Notes: generated from the sequence alone by a model not told the origin. A stretch of DNA of 64,000 bases from Sediminibacterium roseum (GCF_009939005.1 NZ_JAACJS010000002.1:340646-404645), one strand, 5' to 3'. Positions 24,921 to 35,884 are shown, numbered from the stretch's first letter. Made by a program: numbers and translations.

Positions 24921-25865
24921 TTACTGTTTTACGCTTACCATGTAGGTTACATCAAAACATCTTTCTTCTCCGGGCATCACCGTTATCAATCCCATCTTAT
25001 TATTAAAATTATCGGGTGCGCCGCTCAGGGTTTCGATGGCTATGCTTTTGCGGTGTGGGGGTATGTATACCTGCAGAACCGGGTAATTTTTACCGGGCCC
25101 GATACGCAGCACCAACCGGCTGTTTTCTAAAACACAAAACGGATCTCCTGTTGCAGGGTCAAATAAAAAAGCATTGTCCAGTTCCATTCCCTTCAGCAAA
25201 ACCCCGTTCTCAAAGCGGTTGTCGGCAATTGTGTTCCCGGTGGGAAGCAATACTTCATTGTATTCAAGCCGTGTGCTGCTGTTGAACCGAAGCGTGCAAT
25301 CATCCAGCGAGCCGCCCGGTATAAAATAGGGGTGCCACCCATCTGCAAGCGGGATGGCATGTGTATGGTTATTTTTAAGGGTTGTGCTAACGGATAACCG
25401 GTTTTCTTTTTCCAGGGTCCAGACAATTGAAATGGCATACGGGAAAGGATAACCCGCATCGCTTCCATCATACAAAAAATTCAATTCAACAAGGGCCTTT
25501 TCTTCGTTGGCGAACAGGCGCGTAACGGTAAAACCGGCATCGTATAATAGCCCGTGTATCGCATGGCCATCTATCAAAAACTTTTCGATGGTGTATTTTT
25601 TACCTGCGAATTTGTACTGCCCGTTGGTCATCCTGCATACAAACGGGCTAAGCTTTGCGCTCCTGAATTCTTTTGTTCCGTTCTTTTTTGCCTGCTCCAC
25701 CGAATCAAAACCATCAACCACGTTCACCCGTTCATGGTTGTGTGTAATGCTGAACGCATTGAGCATTGCTCCCAAAGCGTAGATCTCTGCCCGGCAGCCG
25801 CCCGGCCCGGCGAGGTGAACAACCGGGTATTGCTGCCCGTGGTCAACGGTTGCTTCAAAGCGCAT
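24921..25865 (-). CDS. Aldose 1-epimerase family protein
   Basis: The 314-aa protein has the galactose mutarotase-like fold of the aldose 1-epimerase family. Visible landmarks are HAIHGLLYDAGF (about 98-109, catalytic His), DGWHPYFIPGG (about 174-184, second His) and a C-terminal Glu region (EYNEVLLPTGNT). No signal peptide is present, unlike many secreted GalM proteins of Bacteroidota. It would interconvert sugar anomers in the cytoplasm; the sugar is unknown. It is convergent with ridA and divergent from icmF. Confidence 0.85.
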   Translation of the reverse strand: MRFEATVDHGQQYPVVHLAGPGGCRAEIYALGAMLNAFSITHNHERVNVVDGFDSVEQAKKNGTKEFRSAKLSPFVCRMTNGQYKFAGKKYTIEKFLIDGHAIHGLLYDAGFTVTRLFANEEKALVELNFLYDGSDAGYPFPYAISIVWTLEKENRLSVSTTLKNNHTHAIPLADGWHPYFIPGGSLDDCTLRFNSSTRLEYNEVLLPTGNTIADNRFENGVLLKGMELDNAFLFDPATGDPFCVLENSRLVLRIGPGKNYPVLQVYIPPHRKSIAIETLSGAPDNFNNKMGLITVMPGEERCFDVTYMVSVKQ

Positions 25866-25959
25866 GGCTGTGTTTTAAGAAAGAAAAATAAGCGTTTTGG
25901 CGGCAAATAAGCCCGCAGAATTCAAAGCTAACAGTTGTTAACCTTTGCTGCCAATAGCG

Positions 25960-25967
25960 TAGTTTTG
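25960..25967 (+). promoter_or_regulatory. -7 promoter box (TAGTTTTG) for icmF
   Basis: An exact TAnnTTTG match 22 bp before the ATG, with a TTG at 25935-25937 about 22 bp upstream. A single TTAACCTT half-site (25938-25945) lies between them. Confidence 0.55.
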
Positions 25968-25989
25968 CAGACGAGTTTAAAAAAGGACC

Positions 25990-28900
25990 ATGTCTTACAC
26001 CCCAACCCATAAAGTCAGAATTGTAACCGCCGCCAGTTTGTTTGATGGGCACGATGCAGCCATCAACATCATGCGCCGTATCCTGCAGTCGAAAGGTGCG
26101 GAGATCATCCACCTCGGTCACAACCGCAGCGTGGCCGATATTGTGGAATGCGCCATCGAAGAAGATGCACAGGGCATTGCCATCACAAGCTACCAGGGCG
26201 GGCACGTGGAGTTTTTTAAATACATGAAGGACCTGCTAGATCAGAACGGTTGCGGGCACATCAAAATTTTTGGTGGTGGCGGGGGAACCATTCTTCCTGA
26301 AGAAATAAGGGAGCTACATCATTACGGCATCACAAGGATCTACAGCCCGGACGACGGCAGGCACATGGGCCTCGAAGGAATGATCGAAGACGTGATCAGG
26401 CAATGTGATTTTACCCTCAACGGAAACGGCGACTACCCGAAACCGATGACACTCGGCGAAGTGAAAGACGTACGAAAGATCGCAAGACAGATCACGAATG
26501 CAGAAAATGGATCGCTGGAGAAACAGGAAACCACCAGCAGTAAACCAAATGGCACCATACCCGTTCTGGGAATCACCGGAACCGGCGGCGCAGGAAAAAG
26601 TTCCGTTACCGACGAGATCGTGAGGCGATACCTTCAATCGTTCACAGAAAAAACGATCGCTGTTGTCTCTGTGGATCCCTCCAAAAAAAAAACAGGCGGC
26701 GCATTGCTTGGCGACCGCATACGCATGAATGCCATTTCGCATGGGCGCGCCTACATGCGCAGCCTCGCAACACGCGACGACAATACCGCGTTGAGTGCGC
26801 ATGTGCAGGATGCCATCGATATCTGCAGGGCCGCCGGGTTTGACCTGGTTATCCTGGAATCCGCCGGCGTTGGGCAAAGCGATGTTTCGGTTCTCGACTA
26901 TTGTGATGTGAGTTTGTATGTGATGACACCCGAATACGGCGCCGCATCGCAACTGGAAAAGATCAATATGCTGGATTATGCGGATGTGGTGTGCATCAAT
27001 AAATTCGACAAAGCCGGCGCACTCGATGCATTGCACGATGTGCGCAAACAGTTCAAACGCAACCATGGTTTGTGGAACGCGAAAGACGAAGAACTCCCCA
27101 TCGTAGGAACGATTGCGGCACAGTTCAACGATGCAGGTGTAAACGAGCTTTTTGAAAAACTGTTTGATGCGATCGAAAAGAAATGCAATGTTTCTTTCGG
27201 CCGCATTCCAGTTGTAAACAAAGAAGCAAAAGGAGAAGCCACCACTACCAGGTCACAGATCATCCCACCCAAACGCGTCCGTTATCTCTCGGAGATCGCA
27301 GAGAGCAACCGTGCCTATGATACATGGGTAAACGAGCAGGCAGTGATCGCTTCGAGATTGTACCAGGTAAACGGTGTGATCGAAGCCGCAAAAGAATCGG
27401 CAACATCCTGCGATGAACCAGCGCTGTTAAACCTGCAGTCGCATTTTGAAAAACAACTTCACCCGGATTGTAAGTTGCTCATAGCGCAATGGCCATCGGT
27501 TGTAAAAAAATACACGGCAGACTTTTTCGAATACCAGGTGCGCGACAAACTGATCAAACAACCCCTCACCGTTACCTCGTTAAGCGGCACAAGAATTCCC
27601 AAAGTGGTATTGCCCAAATACAAAGACTGGGGCGATATACTGCGCTGGCAGTTGCAGGAGAACCTGCCGGGTGAATTTCCTTATACAGCGGGTGTGTTTG
27701 AATTGAAGCGACAAGGCGAGGACCCCACGAGGATGTTTGCAGGAGAGGGTGGTCCTGAACGCACGAACAAACGTTTCCACTATGTTTCATTGGGGCAACC
27801 GGCGATCCGCCTGTCTACTGCATTCGACAGCGTTACCCTTTACGGCGAAGATCCCGATCACCGCCCTGATATTTATGGTAAAGTGGGAAACAGCGGCGTG
27901 AGCATTGCCACGCTCGATGATGCGAAAAAATTATACAGCGGTTTTGACCTTTGCGACCCGAAGACTTCGGTAAGCATGACGATCAACGGCCCGGCACCGA
28001 TCATACTCGCGTTTTTCATGAATGCGGCCATCGACCAGCGTTGTGAAAAATGGATCGAAGAAAATGGTAAGTGGGATGAGGTGAATGCATTCATCAACCA
28101 AAAATTCAGGCAGGCACCGAAAGCGATTTACTACAACCCGGCCTCACCGGAGCGTTTGCCCGAAGGCAACAATGGTTTGGGATTGAAACTACTGGGCGTG
28201 AGTGGCGATGAGGTACTGCCGGAAGACGTGTACGAAAAGATCAAGGCAGAGGCATTGTCGCAGGTGCGCGGAACGGTGCAGGCAGACATCCTGAAAGAAG
28301 ACCAGGCGCAGAACACCTGTATCTTCTCCACCGAGTTTGCGTTGAAATTGATGGGGGATGTGCAATCGTACTTCATCGACCAGAAAGTAAGGAATTTTTA
28401 CAGCGTAAGCATCAGCGGCTACCACATCGCAGAAGCGGGCGCAAACCCCATCACGCAGCTTGCATTTACATTGTCGAACGGGTTTACTTACGTTGAGTAT
28501 TACCTGAGCCGCGGCATGAACATCGACGATTTTGCGCCGAACCTTTCTTTCTTTTTCAGCAATGGGATGGACCCAGAATACAGTGTCATCGGCCGCGTGG
28601 CAAGGCGCATCTGGGCCAAGGCGATGCGTAACAGGTACAAGGCCAACGACCGCTCGCAGAAATTGAAATACCATATCCAGACCAGCGGCCGCAGCCTGCA
28701 TGCGCAGGAGATTGACTTCAACGATATCCGGACAACCCTGCAGGCGCTGTATGCGATCTACGACAATTGCAACAGCCTGCACACAAATGCATACGACGAA
28801 GCCATCACCACGCCTACAGAAGAAAGTGTGCGCAGGGCGATGGCGATCCAGCTCATCATCAACAGGGAACTGGGAACGGCCGTTACAGAGAATTTTATAC

Positions 28901-29367
28901 AAGGCAGTTTTGCGATAGAAGAGTTGACGGACCTGGTAGAAGAAGCGGTGCTGGCCGAGTTCGACCGCATCACCGATCGCGGAGGCGTATTGGGCGCCAT
29001 GGAGCGTATGTATCAGCGGAACAAGATACAGGAAGAGAGCCTTCATTACGAAACACTGAAACACACGGGCGAATTACCGCTGATCGGCGTGAATACCTTC
29101 CTTAACAAAAAAGGAAGCCCTACCGTATTGCCCGGCGAAGTGATCCGGAGCACAACGGAAGAAAAAGAACAGCAGATCCAGAACCTGCGCGCGTTTCAGA
29201 AAAGAAATGAAAACAAAAGCGCCGATGCGCTGAAAAAGTTGAAACAGGCAGCCGTGAACAACGATAACCTGTTTGCCGAATTGATGGATTGTGTTAAATA
29301 TTGTTCGCTCGGGCAGATCACCAACGCACTGTACGAGGTAGGCGGCCAATACCGCAGGAATATGTAA
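25990..29367 (+). CDS. icmF: Fused isobutyryl-CoA mutase IcmF (B12 domain, G-protein chaperone and mutase)
   Basis: The 1125-aa protein joins three parts: a B12-binding domain (about 1-140) with D19-G-H21 whose His binds cobalt, a MeaB-like GTPase (about 190-400) with P-loop GTGGAGKSS (197-205) and NKFDKAG, and a mutase TIM barrel (about 560-1125) with [19 protein letters not shown]. This order defines IcmF, which isomerises isobutyryl-CoA and butyryl-CoA (some forms pivalyl/isovaleryl-CoA) with adenosylcobalamin and has its chaperone built in. Methylmalonyl-CoA mutase has a different domain order. It stands alone; its role in carbon-skeleton rearrangement of short acyl-CoAs is inferred from the family. 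Confidence 0.95.
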   Translation: MSYTPTHKVRIVTAASLFDGHDAAINIMRRILQSKGAEIIHLGHNRSVADIVECAIEEDAQGIAITSYQGGHVEFFKYMKDLLDQNGCGHIKIFGGGGGTILPEEIRELHHYGITRIYSPDDGRHMGLEGMIEDVIRQCDFTLNGNGDYPKPMTLGEVKDVRKIARQITNAENGSLEKQETTSSKPNGTIPVLGITGTGGAGKSSVTDEIVRRYLQSFTEKTIAVVSVDPSKKKTGGALLGDRIRMNAISHGRAYMRSLATRDDNTALSAHVQDAIDICRAAGFDLVILESAGVGQSDVSVLDYCDVSLYVMTPEYGAASQLEKINMLDYADVVCINKFDKAGALDALHDVRKQFKRNHGLWNAKDEELPIVGTIAAQFNDAGVNELFEKLFDAIEKKCNVSFGRIPVVNKEAKGEATTTRSQIIPPKRVRYLSEIAESNRAYDTWVNEQAVIASRLYQVNGVIEAAKESATSCDEPALLNLQSHFEKQLHPDCKLLIAQWPSVVKKYTADFFEYQVRDKLIKQPLTVTSLSGTRIPKVVLPKYKDWGDILRWQLQENLPGEFPYTAGVFELKRQGEDPTRMFAGEGGPERTNKRFHYVSLGQPAIRLSTAFDSVTLYGEDPDHRPDIYGKVGNSGVSIATLDDAKKLYSGFDLCDPKTSVSMTINGPAPIILAFFMNAAIDQRCEKWIEENGKWDEVNAFINQKFRQAPKAIYYNPASPERLPEGNNGLGLKLLGVSGDEVLPEDVYEKIKAEALSQVRGTVQADILKEDQAQNTCIFSTEFALKLMGDVQSYFIDQKVRNFYSVSISGYHIAEAGANPITQLAFTLSNGFTYVEYYLSRGMNIDDFAPNLSFFFSNGMDPEYSVIGRVARRIWAKAMRNRYKANDRSQKLKYHIQTSGRSLHAQEIDFNDIRTTLQALYAIYDNCNSLHTNAYDEAITTPTEESVRRAMAIQLIINRELGTAVTENFIQGSFAIEELTDLVEEAVLAEFDRITDRGGVLGAMERMYQRNKIQEESLHYETLKHTGELPLIGVNTFLNKKGSPTVLPGEVIRSTTEEKEQQIQNLRAFQKRNENKSADALKKLKQAAVNNDNLFAELMDCVKYCSLGQITNALYEVGGQYRRNM

Positions 29368-29409
29368 ACAGGTTTGCGTATCTTTCGGTTCTTATAAAGA
29401 ACGATCGTT

Positions 29410-30006
29410 ATGTATAAAAAATATGTACCGGCATTGCTGGTTTGTTTTTTCAGTGTGATGGCAGCGCACGCCCAGGCGCCGGCGAGAAAGATCGATACCA
29501 CGATGAAGTTTGGCAAATCGGGCTACCGCATCGTCTGTACCAACAAGAACGCAGATAAGAACCTGCTTACCGTTAAGCCCATCAATTTCGAAAAAGAAGC
29601 GGGCGGAGATTTTACACTTGACATCAAGGGCCGGTTGCTGAAAACAGAAGTGGAAGACTTGAACCGGGATGGTTTTCCCGACCTGCTTTTGTATACCATC
29701 ATGCCCGATGATTCGCTGAACCGCGTAAACCTCTTCGCGATCGCATCCGAAGAAAACAAATCGGTTGTGCCCATCGCGCTCCCGGATATTTACAATGATC
29801 CCAAACTTCGCATCGGGTACAAAGGCAACGACACGTTCTTTCTCATGGAAGGAAACCTCATCCGCCGCTATCCCATTTTTCCAACAGAAGGCGCGCCGGC
29901 CGCAGCGGCAAACGGCAATATGGTGCGACAGGTACAGTATGCTGTAGTGAGAGAAGAAAGAGGGTACAAGTTCAAAGTGGTGAGAACCTACGATTTTACG
30001 AAATAG
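29410..30006 (+). CDS. Hypothetical secreted protein, 198 aa (possibly PliI-like)
   Basis: A signal peptide (about 1-21, ending AAHAQ) is followed by a beta-rich domain. The segment VEDLNRDGFPDLLLY (about 79-93) resembles the DxNxDG calcium-binding loop of FG-GAP/EF-hand-like repeats and a similar stretch in periplasmic lysozyme inhibitors (PliI-like). No other domain is recognisable. The near -7 box TATCTTTC (29379-29386) and the terminator behind it make this a single-gene unit. The lysozyme-inhibitor idea is weak. Confidence 0.75.
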   Translation: MYKKYVPALLVCFFSVMAAHAQAPARKIDTTMKFGKSGYRIVCTNKNADKNLLTVKPINFEKEAGGDFTLDIKGRLLKTEVEDLNRDGFPDLLLYTIMPDDSLNRVNLFAIASEENKSVVPIALPDIYNDPKLRIGYKGNDTFFLMEGNLIRRYPIFPTEGAPAAAANGNMVRQVQYAVVREERGYKFKVVRTYDFTK

Positions 30007-30031
30007 GCCCGGGCCATTCAGAAATTATTGG

Positions 30032-30067
30032 CGGCGATCACAGTAAGCAGTGATCGCCGTTTTTTTG
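30032..30067 (+). terminator. Rho-independent terminator
   Basis: A perfect 10-bp stem (30032-30041 with 30050-30059), an 8-nt loop and seven T form a strong terminator 26 bp after the stop. Confidence 0.94.
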
Positions 30068-30166
30068 TTTAATCCGTCGCGGGAAGCTGTAAACAATCAT
30101 TATTTAATCCGTCCCCGTTTCTTGCAACATCCATCCTCGTATCTTTATCTCACACAAGTACACAAC

Positions 30167-32605
30167 ATGAGAAAAACGATCCTGTTTGCCTGCGGACTAT
30201 ACCTCTCCGCCCAGGCTTTTTCGCAAACCACAACCAGCGGGCCAGAAGACAATAAAGTAACACTGCCCAACGGATGGAGCCTCACGCCGGCAGGGCGCAA
30301 TTTTCCGCTGGGCGATCTTCCTTTGAACATTGCAGTGAGCAGGTCAAAGAAATGGATGGCCGTTACCAACAACGGGCAAAGTGTGCAAAGCATCCAACTG
30401 ATAGACCCCGTGAAAGAATGGGTGGTTGATAATGTAGTGGTCCCGAAAAGCTGGTACGGACTGCATTTCAGCGGAGACGAAAAGAAACTGTATGTATCCG
30501 GGGGAAACGATAACTGGATATTGGAGTATGCGATCGAGGATAAGAAATTAGTGTTGAAAGACAGCATCATCCTGGGAAAGAAATGGCCCAACAAAATTTC
30601 ACCCGCAGGGCTGGCCATTGATGATGAACAACAGAAAATGTATGTTGTTTCAAAAGAAAACAACTCACTTTACATCGTTGACCTGAAAACAAAAAAAGCA
30701 GAACAGCCATTTTCGCTCGGCGGCGAAGCGTACTCGTGTTTGCTGTCGCCCAACAAAAAAGAACTGTACATCAGCTGCTGGGGTTGCGACAGGGTGTATG
30801 TGTTTGATACAGAGAAAAAGAATGTGGTGGCAGAAATACCCGTAGGAGACAACCCGAACGAACTGTGCCTTACCAGGAATGGAAAGTACCTGTACGTAGC
30901 CAATTCAAACGACAATTCTGTTTCAGTGATCAATGTTGCCGAAAGAAAAGTGATGGAAGTGCTCAACGCAGCATTGTATCCCGGTGCGCCCAGCGGTTCT
31001 ACCACAAACGGCCTGGCATTGAGCAGCAACGAAAAAATATTGTACATCGCCAATGCCGACAACAATTGCCTGAGTGTGTTTGATGTTTCTGTGCCCAACA
31101 AAGGGAAAAGCATTGGGTTTGTTCCCACAGGCTGGTATCCTACCAATATCAAAGTGATCGGCAGGAAGATATTTGTTTCCAATGGCAAAGGGTTTTCGTC
31201 GAGATCCAATCCTTATGGCCCCAACCCTTTTGGCAACAACCAGGAGGTACTTCACCACAAAGGCGATCCGAACATTCCAAAGAACGTGCAGTACATCGCC
31301 GGGCTTTTCCAGGGAACGATGAGCATCATAGACGAGCCGAATGAAAAACAACTGGCGGCCTATTCGCGAATGGTTTACGAAAACACGCCCTACAACAAAT
31401 CAAAGGAAATGACCGTAACGGGAGAGGAAGGAAATCCCATCCCAAGAAAAGTAGGCGAGCAGGGCCCGATCAAATACGTGTTTTATGTGATCAAGGAAAA
31501 CAGGACGTACGACCAGGTGCTGGGTGATGTGAAAGAAGGCAATGGCGATCCGAAACTTACTTTGTTCGGCGAAAAGATCACACCCAACCAACACGCGCTG
31601 GTAAAAGAATTTGTGTTGCTCGATAATTTTTATGTAGATGGCGAAGTAAGCATGGACGGACACAACTGGACCACCGGCGCTTATGCAACGGATTATCTAG
31701 AAAAAAACTGGGTAACTAGCTACGGCGGACGAGGCGGCACTTACGATGGCGAGGGTGGGCGCGAGATCGCAAACAACAAAGGTGGTTTTATCTGGGATCA
31801 TTGCAAACGCGCAGGCGTAAGCTACAGGAGCTATGGCGAATTTACAGATGGGAAGAAAGCAAGCATCTCATCGCTCAAAGGGCATTTCTCTACTACGTAT
31901 ACAGGATGGAACATGAATGTAAAAGATACCACGCGCTTTTACCAATGGCGAAAAGAATTCGATTCATTGCTTTCGGTAAACGCGGTTCCACGCTTCAATA
32001 CGGTGCGAATGGGAAACGACCATACAGAAGGGTTGCGTAAAGGAAGGCCCACACCCTATGCGCATGTGGCCGACAACGATCTTGCGGTAGGCTTGTTTGT
32101 TGAATACTTAAGCAAAAGCCCCATCTGGAAAGAGACCGCGGTCTTCATTATCGAAGACGATGCACAAAACGGCGCGGACCATGTGGATGCACACAGGAGC
32201 ACCGCATATGTTGCAGGCGGTTTTGTAAAAAGAGGATTCGTAGACCATACCATGTACTCAACCTCCTCTATGTTGCGCACGATAGAGCTCATCCTCGGCA
32301 TACCACCCATGACACAATACGATGCCGCTGCAGAACCCATGTGGCGCTGTTTTACAGGCAAAGCGAACCTGGGCACATTTACAGCGAGAGCCTCGCAGGT
32401 AGACCTGATGGAAAAGAATACGGCCATGAACGAATGGCAGCAGCGTTCCGAAAAGTTCAACCTCGCAAAAGAAGATGCAGTGCCGGATCTCGAATTTAAT
32501 ATTGTGCTTTGGTATGGATTGAAGGGCGACCATGTTCGCTTTCCGGGCCCGAAACGCGCGGCTTTTTACAAACCAATAAAAAAGGCCGACGACGATGATG
32601 ATTAA
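30167..32605 (+). CDS. Secreted YncE-like beta-propeller / phosphoesterase fusion
   Basis: The frame opens at 30050, but the ATG at 30167 directly begins a signal peptide (MRKTILFACGLYLSAQAFSQ) and follows a near -7 box (TATCTTTA, 30140-30147); the protein is then 812 aa. Residues about 40-385 are YVTN/YncE-type propeller repeats (KKLYVSGGND, GKYLYVANSNDNSVSVIN, EKILYIANADNNCLSVFDV). Residues about 430-760 are a phosphoesterase of the alkaline phosphatase superfamily (YVFYVIKENRTYDQVLGD, then VFIIEDDAQNGADHVDAHRS). This combination is common in Bacteroidota and Acidobacteria; the substrate is unknown. The C-terminal KKADDDDD is acidic. Confidence 0.88.
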   Translation: MRKTILFACGLYLSAQAFSQTTTSGPEDNKVTLPNGWSLTPAGRNFPLGDLPLNIAVSRSKKWMAVTNNGQSVQSIQLIDPVKEWVVDNVVVPKSWYGLHFSGDEKKLYVSGGNDNWILEYAIEDKKLVLKDSIILGKKWPNKISPAGLAIDDEQQKMYVVSKENNSLYIVDLKTKKAEQPFSLGGEAYSCLLSPNKKELYISCWGCDRVYVFDTEKKNVVAEIPVGDNPNELCLTRNGKYLYVANSNDNSVSVINVAERKVMEVLNAALYPGAPSGSTTNGLALSSNEKILYIANADNNCLSVFDVSVPNKGKSIGFVPTGWYPTNIKVIGRKIFVSNGKGFSSRSNPYGPNPFGNNQEVLHHKGDPNIPKNVQYIAGLFQGTMSIIDEPNEKQLAAYSRMVYENTPYNKSKEMTVTGEEGNPIPRKVGEQGPIKYVFYVIKENRTYDQVLGDVKEGNGDPKLTLFGEKITPNQHALVKEFVLLDNFYVDGEVSMDGHNWTTGAYATDYLEKNWVTSYGGRGGTYDGEGGREIANNKGGFIWDHCKRAGVSYRSYGEFTDGKKASISSLKGHFSTTYTGWNMNVKDTTRFYQWRKEFDSLLSVNAVPRFNTVRMGNDHTEGLRKGRPTPYAHVADNDLAVGLFVEYLSKSPIWKETAVFIIEDDAQNGADHVDAHRSTAYVAGGFVKRGFVDHTMYSTSSMLRTIELILGIPPMTQYDAAAEPMWRCFTGKANLGTFTARASQVDLMEKNTAMNEWQQRSEKFNLAKEDAVPDLEFNIVLWYGLKGDHVRFPGPKRAAFYKPIKKADDDDD

Positions 32606-32621
32606 TCCACAACGAGAAAAT

Positions 32622-33311
32622 TCATCTTCTCAATAATTTTTGATAATCGATCGGCTCAAATTCAAACTCGTGACTTTTCTCCTTTGGATTGTAGTTAACG
32701 ATGATTGGAAAGCTTCTGAATTTTTTTTCGTCAACAACCAATTGGTATTTGATTTCACCGGAAGATAGTTTCGACTCGATAATCGCGATACCGCGCTGCA
32801 AATTGATCAGATGTATGGTCATTGTTACTCTCCCAAATATTGGATCAGTTAAATCCATTGTTAACTTATTCTGCTCCTTCATGGTAATTTGCTGAATTAC
32901 TGCCGGGTAAGGACCCTCGCAACCTGCAGTAAGTACAACCGTAGAGTCATTAATTGAAACCCAGTTGTTGACGCAATTATCCGAGGGATAGTAAACATAA
33001 TACTTCCCCTTGTACAGGTACAAGGGATACCAGTTTTTAGAAAACTGCGGAAGCTTGTGTTTGCCCGGTACAGCCTTATATTCCTCCACTGCATCTTTCA
33101 GGAACATATTATAAGTTTCCGGATCAAAATCTTTTTCCAGGGCTTTTGTATATGCCCAGGATTTGGGATTTGATTCAATGTAAATGATATGACGATTTCC
33201 TTCCGACGTAAAATTTTTCATCAGAAACACAGTGTCTTTTTTTGACTGCGCCGCCGCAGAATTCCAGTAGGATGACACGACAATTAGGTAAATAAGAACA
33301 TGGGTTCGCAT
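32622..33311 (-). CDS. Hypothetical secreted protein, 229 aa
   Basis: The ATG at 33311 is chosen over one 30 bases upstream because it starts a normal signal peptide (MRTHVLIYLIVVSSYWNSAAAQ). The mature part has no domain I recognise. It includes a Trp/Tyr-rich segment (NWYPLYLYKGKYYVYYPSDN) with a nearby Cys pair (DNCVNN, TAGCEGPYP), and it looks beta-rich and lipocalin-sized. It is convergent with the phosphoesterase gene, only 16 bp from its stop. The coding region looks AT-richer than its neighbours. Confidence 0.72.
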   Translation of the reverse strand: MRTHVLIYLIVVSSYWNSAAAQSKKDTVFLMKNFTSEGNRHIIYIESNPKSWAYTKALEKDFDPETYNMFLKDAVEEYKAVPGKHKLPQFSKNWYPLYLYKGKYYVYYPSDNCVNNWVSINDSTVVLTAGCEGPYPAVIQQITMKEQNKLTMDLTDPIFGRVTMTIHLINLQRGIAIIESKLSSGEIKYQLVVDEKKFRSFPIIVNYNPKEKSHEFEFEPIDYQKLLRR

Positions 33312-33515
33312 AAAGATTGGTTTTTCATCAACAAATATCATAAACTATTTCTTCTGACCATAGCTACAGTATAAGGCGGCCTGCAGCATAGGCATTTGCT
33401 GATGCGCCCAACAACAACAGCATGCCAACGCGCAGTTTACTTACAATGTATCTATTGAAGATTGATTTCCTTAAACTGTAAAGTTATGGCCGTATGAGAC
33501 CTACGTATCAATGTG

Positions 33516-35831
33516 TCATCTTACGATCACTATCTTTGTTACGATCCGCTCACTGCCGCTATCATCCCTCACCACCACGAGGTAAACTCCGCTCGCTATT
33601 GTATTGCCCAGGTAATTTCTCCCGTTCCATACCGCCTGCCCGCCCAATGCGCGTGCCTGGTAAACAAGCCTGCCGTTGAGTTCGGTGATCTTTACAAGTG
33701 CATCGTTCACCAGCCCGCGTATGGCAATGGTTCCGTTGTATCCCGGCGGAACGGGGTTGGGATAAACAAGAACATTGCTGTTGGATGTGGTACCCTCTGT
33801 TGCCGTGCTCCTGAAACTGCAGATGCCGGATAAGGTTGAGATGAAAACCTCTCCGCTTGCCCCATCAACAGCAATGCGTTTTACATCGTTGTTCAGCAGC
33901 GGGCTGTTCTCTGCAGTAAAACGGTAAATGACCTTGTCGCCGTCTGGCGAGATCAGCCATACGCCGTTTTTGGTGCCTATCCATTTCCTGTTGGCGCCAT
34001 CAACCGCCATGGTTTGTACGATCTCGTTTTTGAAAAGCAATCCCGCGAAACGATCGAGCTGCACAACGGGCAACACCGCATCGCAGCCACCAGCGCTGAA
34101 TACTTCGCTGTTGCATTGGATGATGCCGATGCCTTTATCGGTACCCACCCATATAAATCCATTGCGGTCTTTTACAATACTCAATACATTGTTGCCGGGC
34201 AGGTTTCCATTGCCCGGCCCCTGGCGGTAAAACTTCCATTTGTCATCGGATGTATTGTCGATGCTTTGCCCGTAGCTGAACGCAAACAGGCCATTGTCTT
34301 TCGGACTCACGATCCACAACTGGTTCAGGTCATCCACCACAATTTGTGAAACTGCATTTTCGGTGTGTGCGAACGGGATGGTGAATCCTTTGAATGTGCC
34401 GTCCGTTTTTCTTACATGAAGCTCCTGCGGCGCGCCGTAATTGCTGATCCATAAATGATTGAACTGGTCATAAGCCAATCCGCTCACCCGGTAACTTCCC
34501 GGGTCGCCCGTAGCGGGTTGCAACGTACTGTTGCCTTTTTTATAGATCACCGGCTGGCCCGTTTCTTTGAAGTTCACCAATCCGCCGCCATAACTTCCTG
34601 CCCATATGCCCGCGTCAACGGGATCCGCGGCAACGGTTATAAAATCAAGAACGGAATCAAGCACCGGCAGGTTGAAAAACCCCTTGTAGTTCCATTGACC
34701 CTCTTTGAATGAATACACGCCGTTGCGGTTGTACTGGTAGTTCCATGCGGTGTTCACGCTTCCTGCGGCGGCGTATACAACATTGTTCTGAACAATCATT
34801 TCGCCATCGGCGGTACCCGGCGGCCCATTCGGGATAAATCGTTCCACCTGCGCGCCAAACCTCGATAAGCCACCAAACTGGTCCGCGATCCATACCCCAT
34901 CGTTGTCTATCACAGCGGATCTGGGAAAAGAAACAACATTACCCTGCGAAAGATTCTTTTCAATCTGCCCGTTTGTATTCAGCACCAGCACCCTTGCATT
35001 GCCTGAAGCGGTGCGTTGCGAAACAAGTATTTTGTTTTCGGAGGAATTACTGTTCACAATTTGCCAGGCCGCATCACTGTAAAGGAAATTCCAGTTGGTT
35101 CCATTTAAAATAAACAGTGAATCGTTTTTCTCGGCAACGATCCTGTTATTGGTGGTGAGCACGTTTTTAACCGCGCCAGCGCTAAGGCCGTTGCTTCCGC
35201 TCAACAACTGCCAGTTGGCATAATTGGAAATATTGGGCGAGTTGGCGGCGATGCTTTTCAGCCCTTCATCGGTTGCAGCGAAGAAAGACGCGCCATCGCC
35301 TGTAAACCCGTTCACTTTAACCTGGCCGCCACCATTGCCGATGAACCAGGTGTCCTTGATCTCGTATTTTGTGAGGTTCACAACGATCACACCAAGCCCG
35401 CTGCCCAGGTAGGCCAGCCCATCCCTGCAATAAATGGAATAAACGGTTTTGTTGCCGGCTATTGTGCTGCGCCTGATGTCGCCGATGTTTTTGATGTTGT
35501 CTTTTTTTACCACATCCACATTGCTGTTGCTGTATACCACCACAAGCTGGGCGGTTGCCGCATCCCAGCCGATGGCCTGCACACCAATATCGTTCAGGCC
35601 CGTTGCCTTGCTGTAGCGTTGTATTTCTTTATCGGCATCAACAGAAAAAAGGGCCGCGGTGGTTGCGCAATATAGTTTATCGCCCCTGACCACCTGGATG
35701 GCTTGCTGGTAGTTAAGATGATCGCGCCACTGCCCGATGGGTTGAACGGGGAGCAACTGCGCATTTACATTCCCCCAAAAACAAAACAGTACGGTCAACT
35801 GAAAACAAAATGCCTTCCGCAATTTTTTCAT
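33516..35831 (-). CDS. porZ: PorZ-like T9SS protein with beta-propellers and type A sorting domain
   Basis: The protein (771 aa from the ATG at 35831) has a signal peptide (MKKLRKAFCFQ to NVNAQ), then QWRDHLNYQQAIQVV, a typical beginning of PorZ, followed by two regulator-propeller-like domains (about 25-330 and 340-670; repeats such as NHLWISNYG, GFIWVGTDKGIGI, RKWIGTKNGVWLI). The C-terminal 80 residues are a type A T9SS sorting domain (VYPNPVPPGYNG then LVYQARALGGQAVWNGRN). PorZ is part of the attachment complex that links T9SS cargo to A-LPS in Porphyromonas. Length fits (776 aa there). A signalling operon ends 53 bp upstream. An ATG at 35858 in frame is the alternative start. Confidence 0.75.
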   Translation of the reverse strand: MKKLRKAFCFQLTVLFCFWGNVNAQLLPVQPIGQWRDHLNYQQAIQVVRGDKLYCATTAALFSVDADKEIQRYSKATGLNDIGVQAIGWDAATAQLVVVYSNSNVDVVKKDNIKNIGDIRRSTIAGNKTVYSIYCRDGLAYLGSGLGVIVVNLTKYEIKDTWFIGNGGGQVKVNGFTGDGASFFAATDEGLKSIAANSPNISNYANWQLLSGSNGLSAGAVKNVLTTNNRIVAEKNDSLFILNGTNWNFLYSDAAWQIVNSNSSENKILVSQRTASGNARVLVLNTNGQIEKNLSQGNVVSFPRSAVIDNDGVWIADQFGGLSRFGAQVERFIPNGPPGTADGEMIVQNNVVYAAAGSVNTAWNYQYNRNGVYSFKEGQWNYKGFFNLPVLDSVLDFITVAADPVDAGIWAGSYGGGLVNFKETGQPVIYKKGNSTLQPATGDPGSYRVSGLAYDQFNHLWISNYGAPQELHVRKTDGTFKGFTIPFAHTENAVSQIVVDDLNQLWIVSPKDNGLFAFSYGQSIDNTSDDKWKFYRQGPGNGNLPGNNVLSIVKDRNGFIWVGTDKGIGIIQCNSEVFSAGGCDAVLPVVQLDRFAGLLFKNEIVQTMAVDGANRKWIGTKNGVWLISPDGDKVIYRFTAENSPLLNNDVKRIAVDGASGEVFISTLSGICSFRSTATEGTTSNSNVLVYPNPVPPGYNGTIAIRGLVNDALVKITELNGRLVYQARALGGQAVWNGRNYLGNTIASGVYLVVVRDDSGSERIVTKIVIVR

Positions 35832-35859
35832 CAAACAAAAAAAACAGGCGGAAGGCATT
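35809..35859 (-). promoter_or_regulatory. Perfect 12-bp hairpin enclosing the porZ start codon
   Basis: The arms 35809-35820 and 35848-35859 are perfect reverse complements. The 27-nt loop contains the porZ ATG (35829-35831) and a run of eight T on the coding strand. In mRNA this puts the start in a loop; it may tune translation. Confidence 0.65.
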
Positions 35860-35884
35860 GTAAATGATTTATACGGTCAGCGCA

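Noticed and set aside
25938-25945. Single TTAACCTT half-site in the icmF promoter
   Set aside because: An eight-base single match is expected by chance and has no partner.
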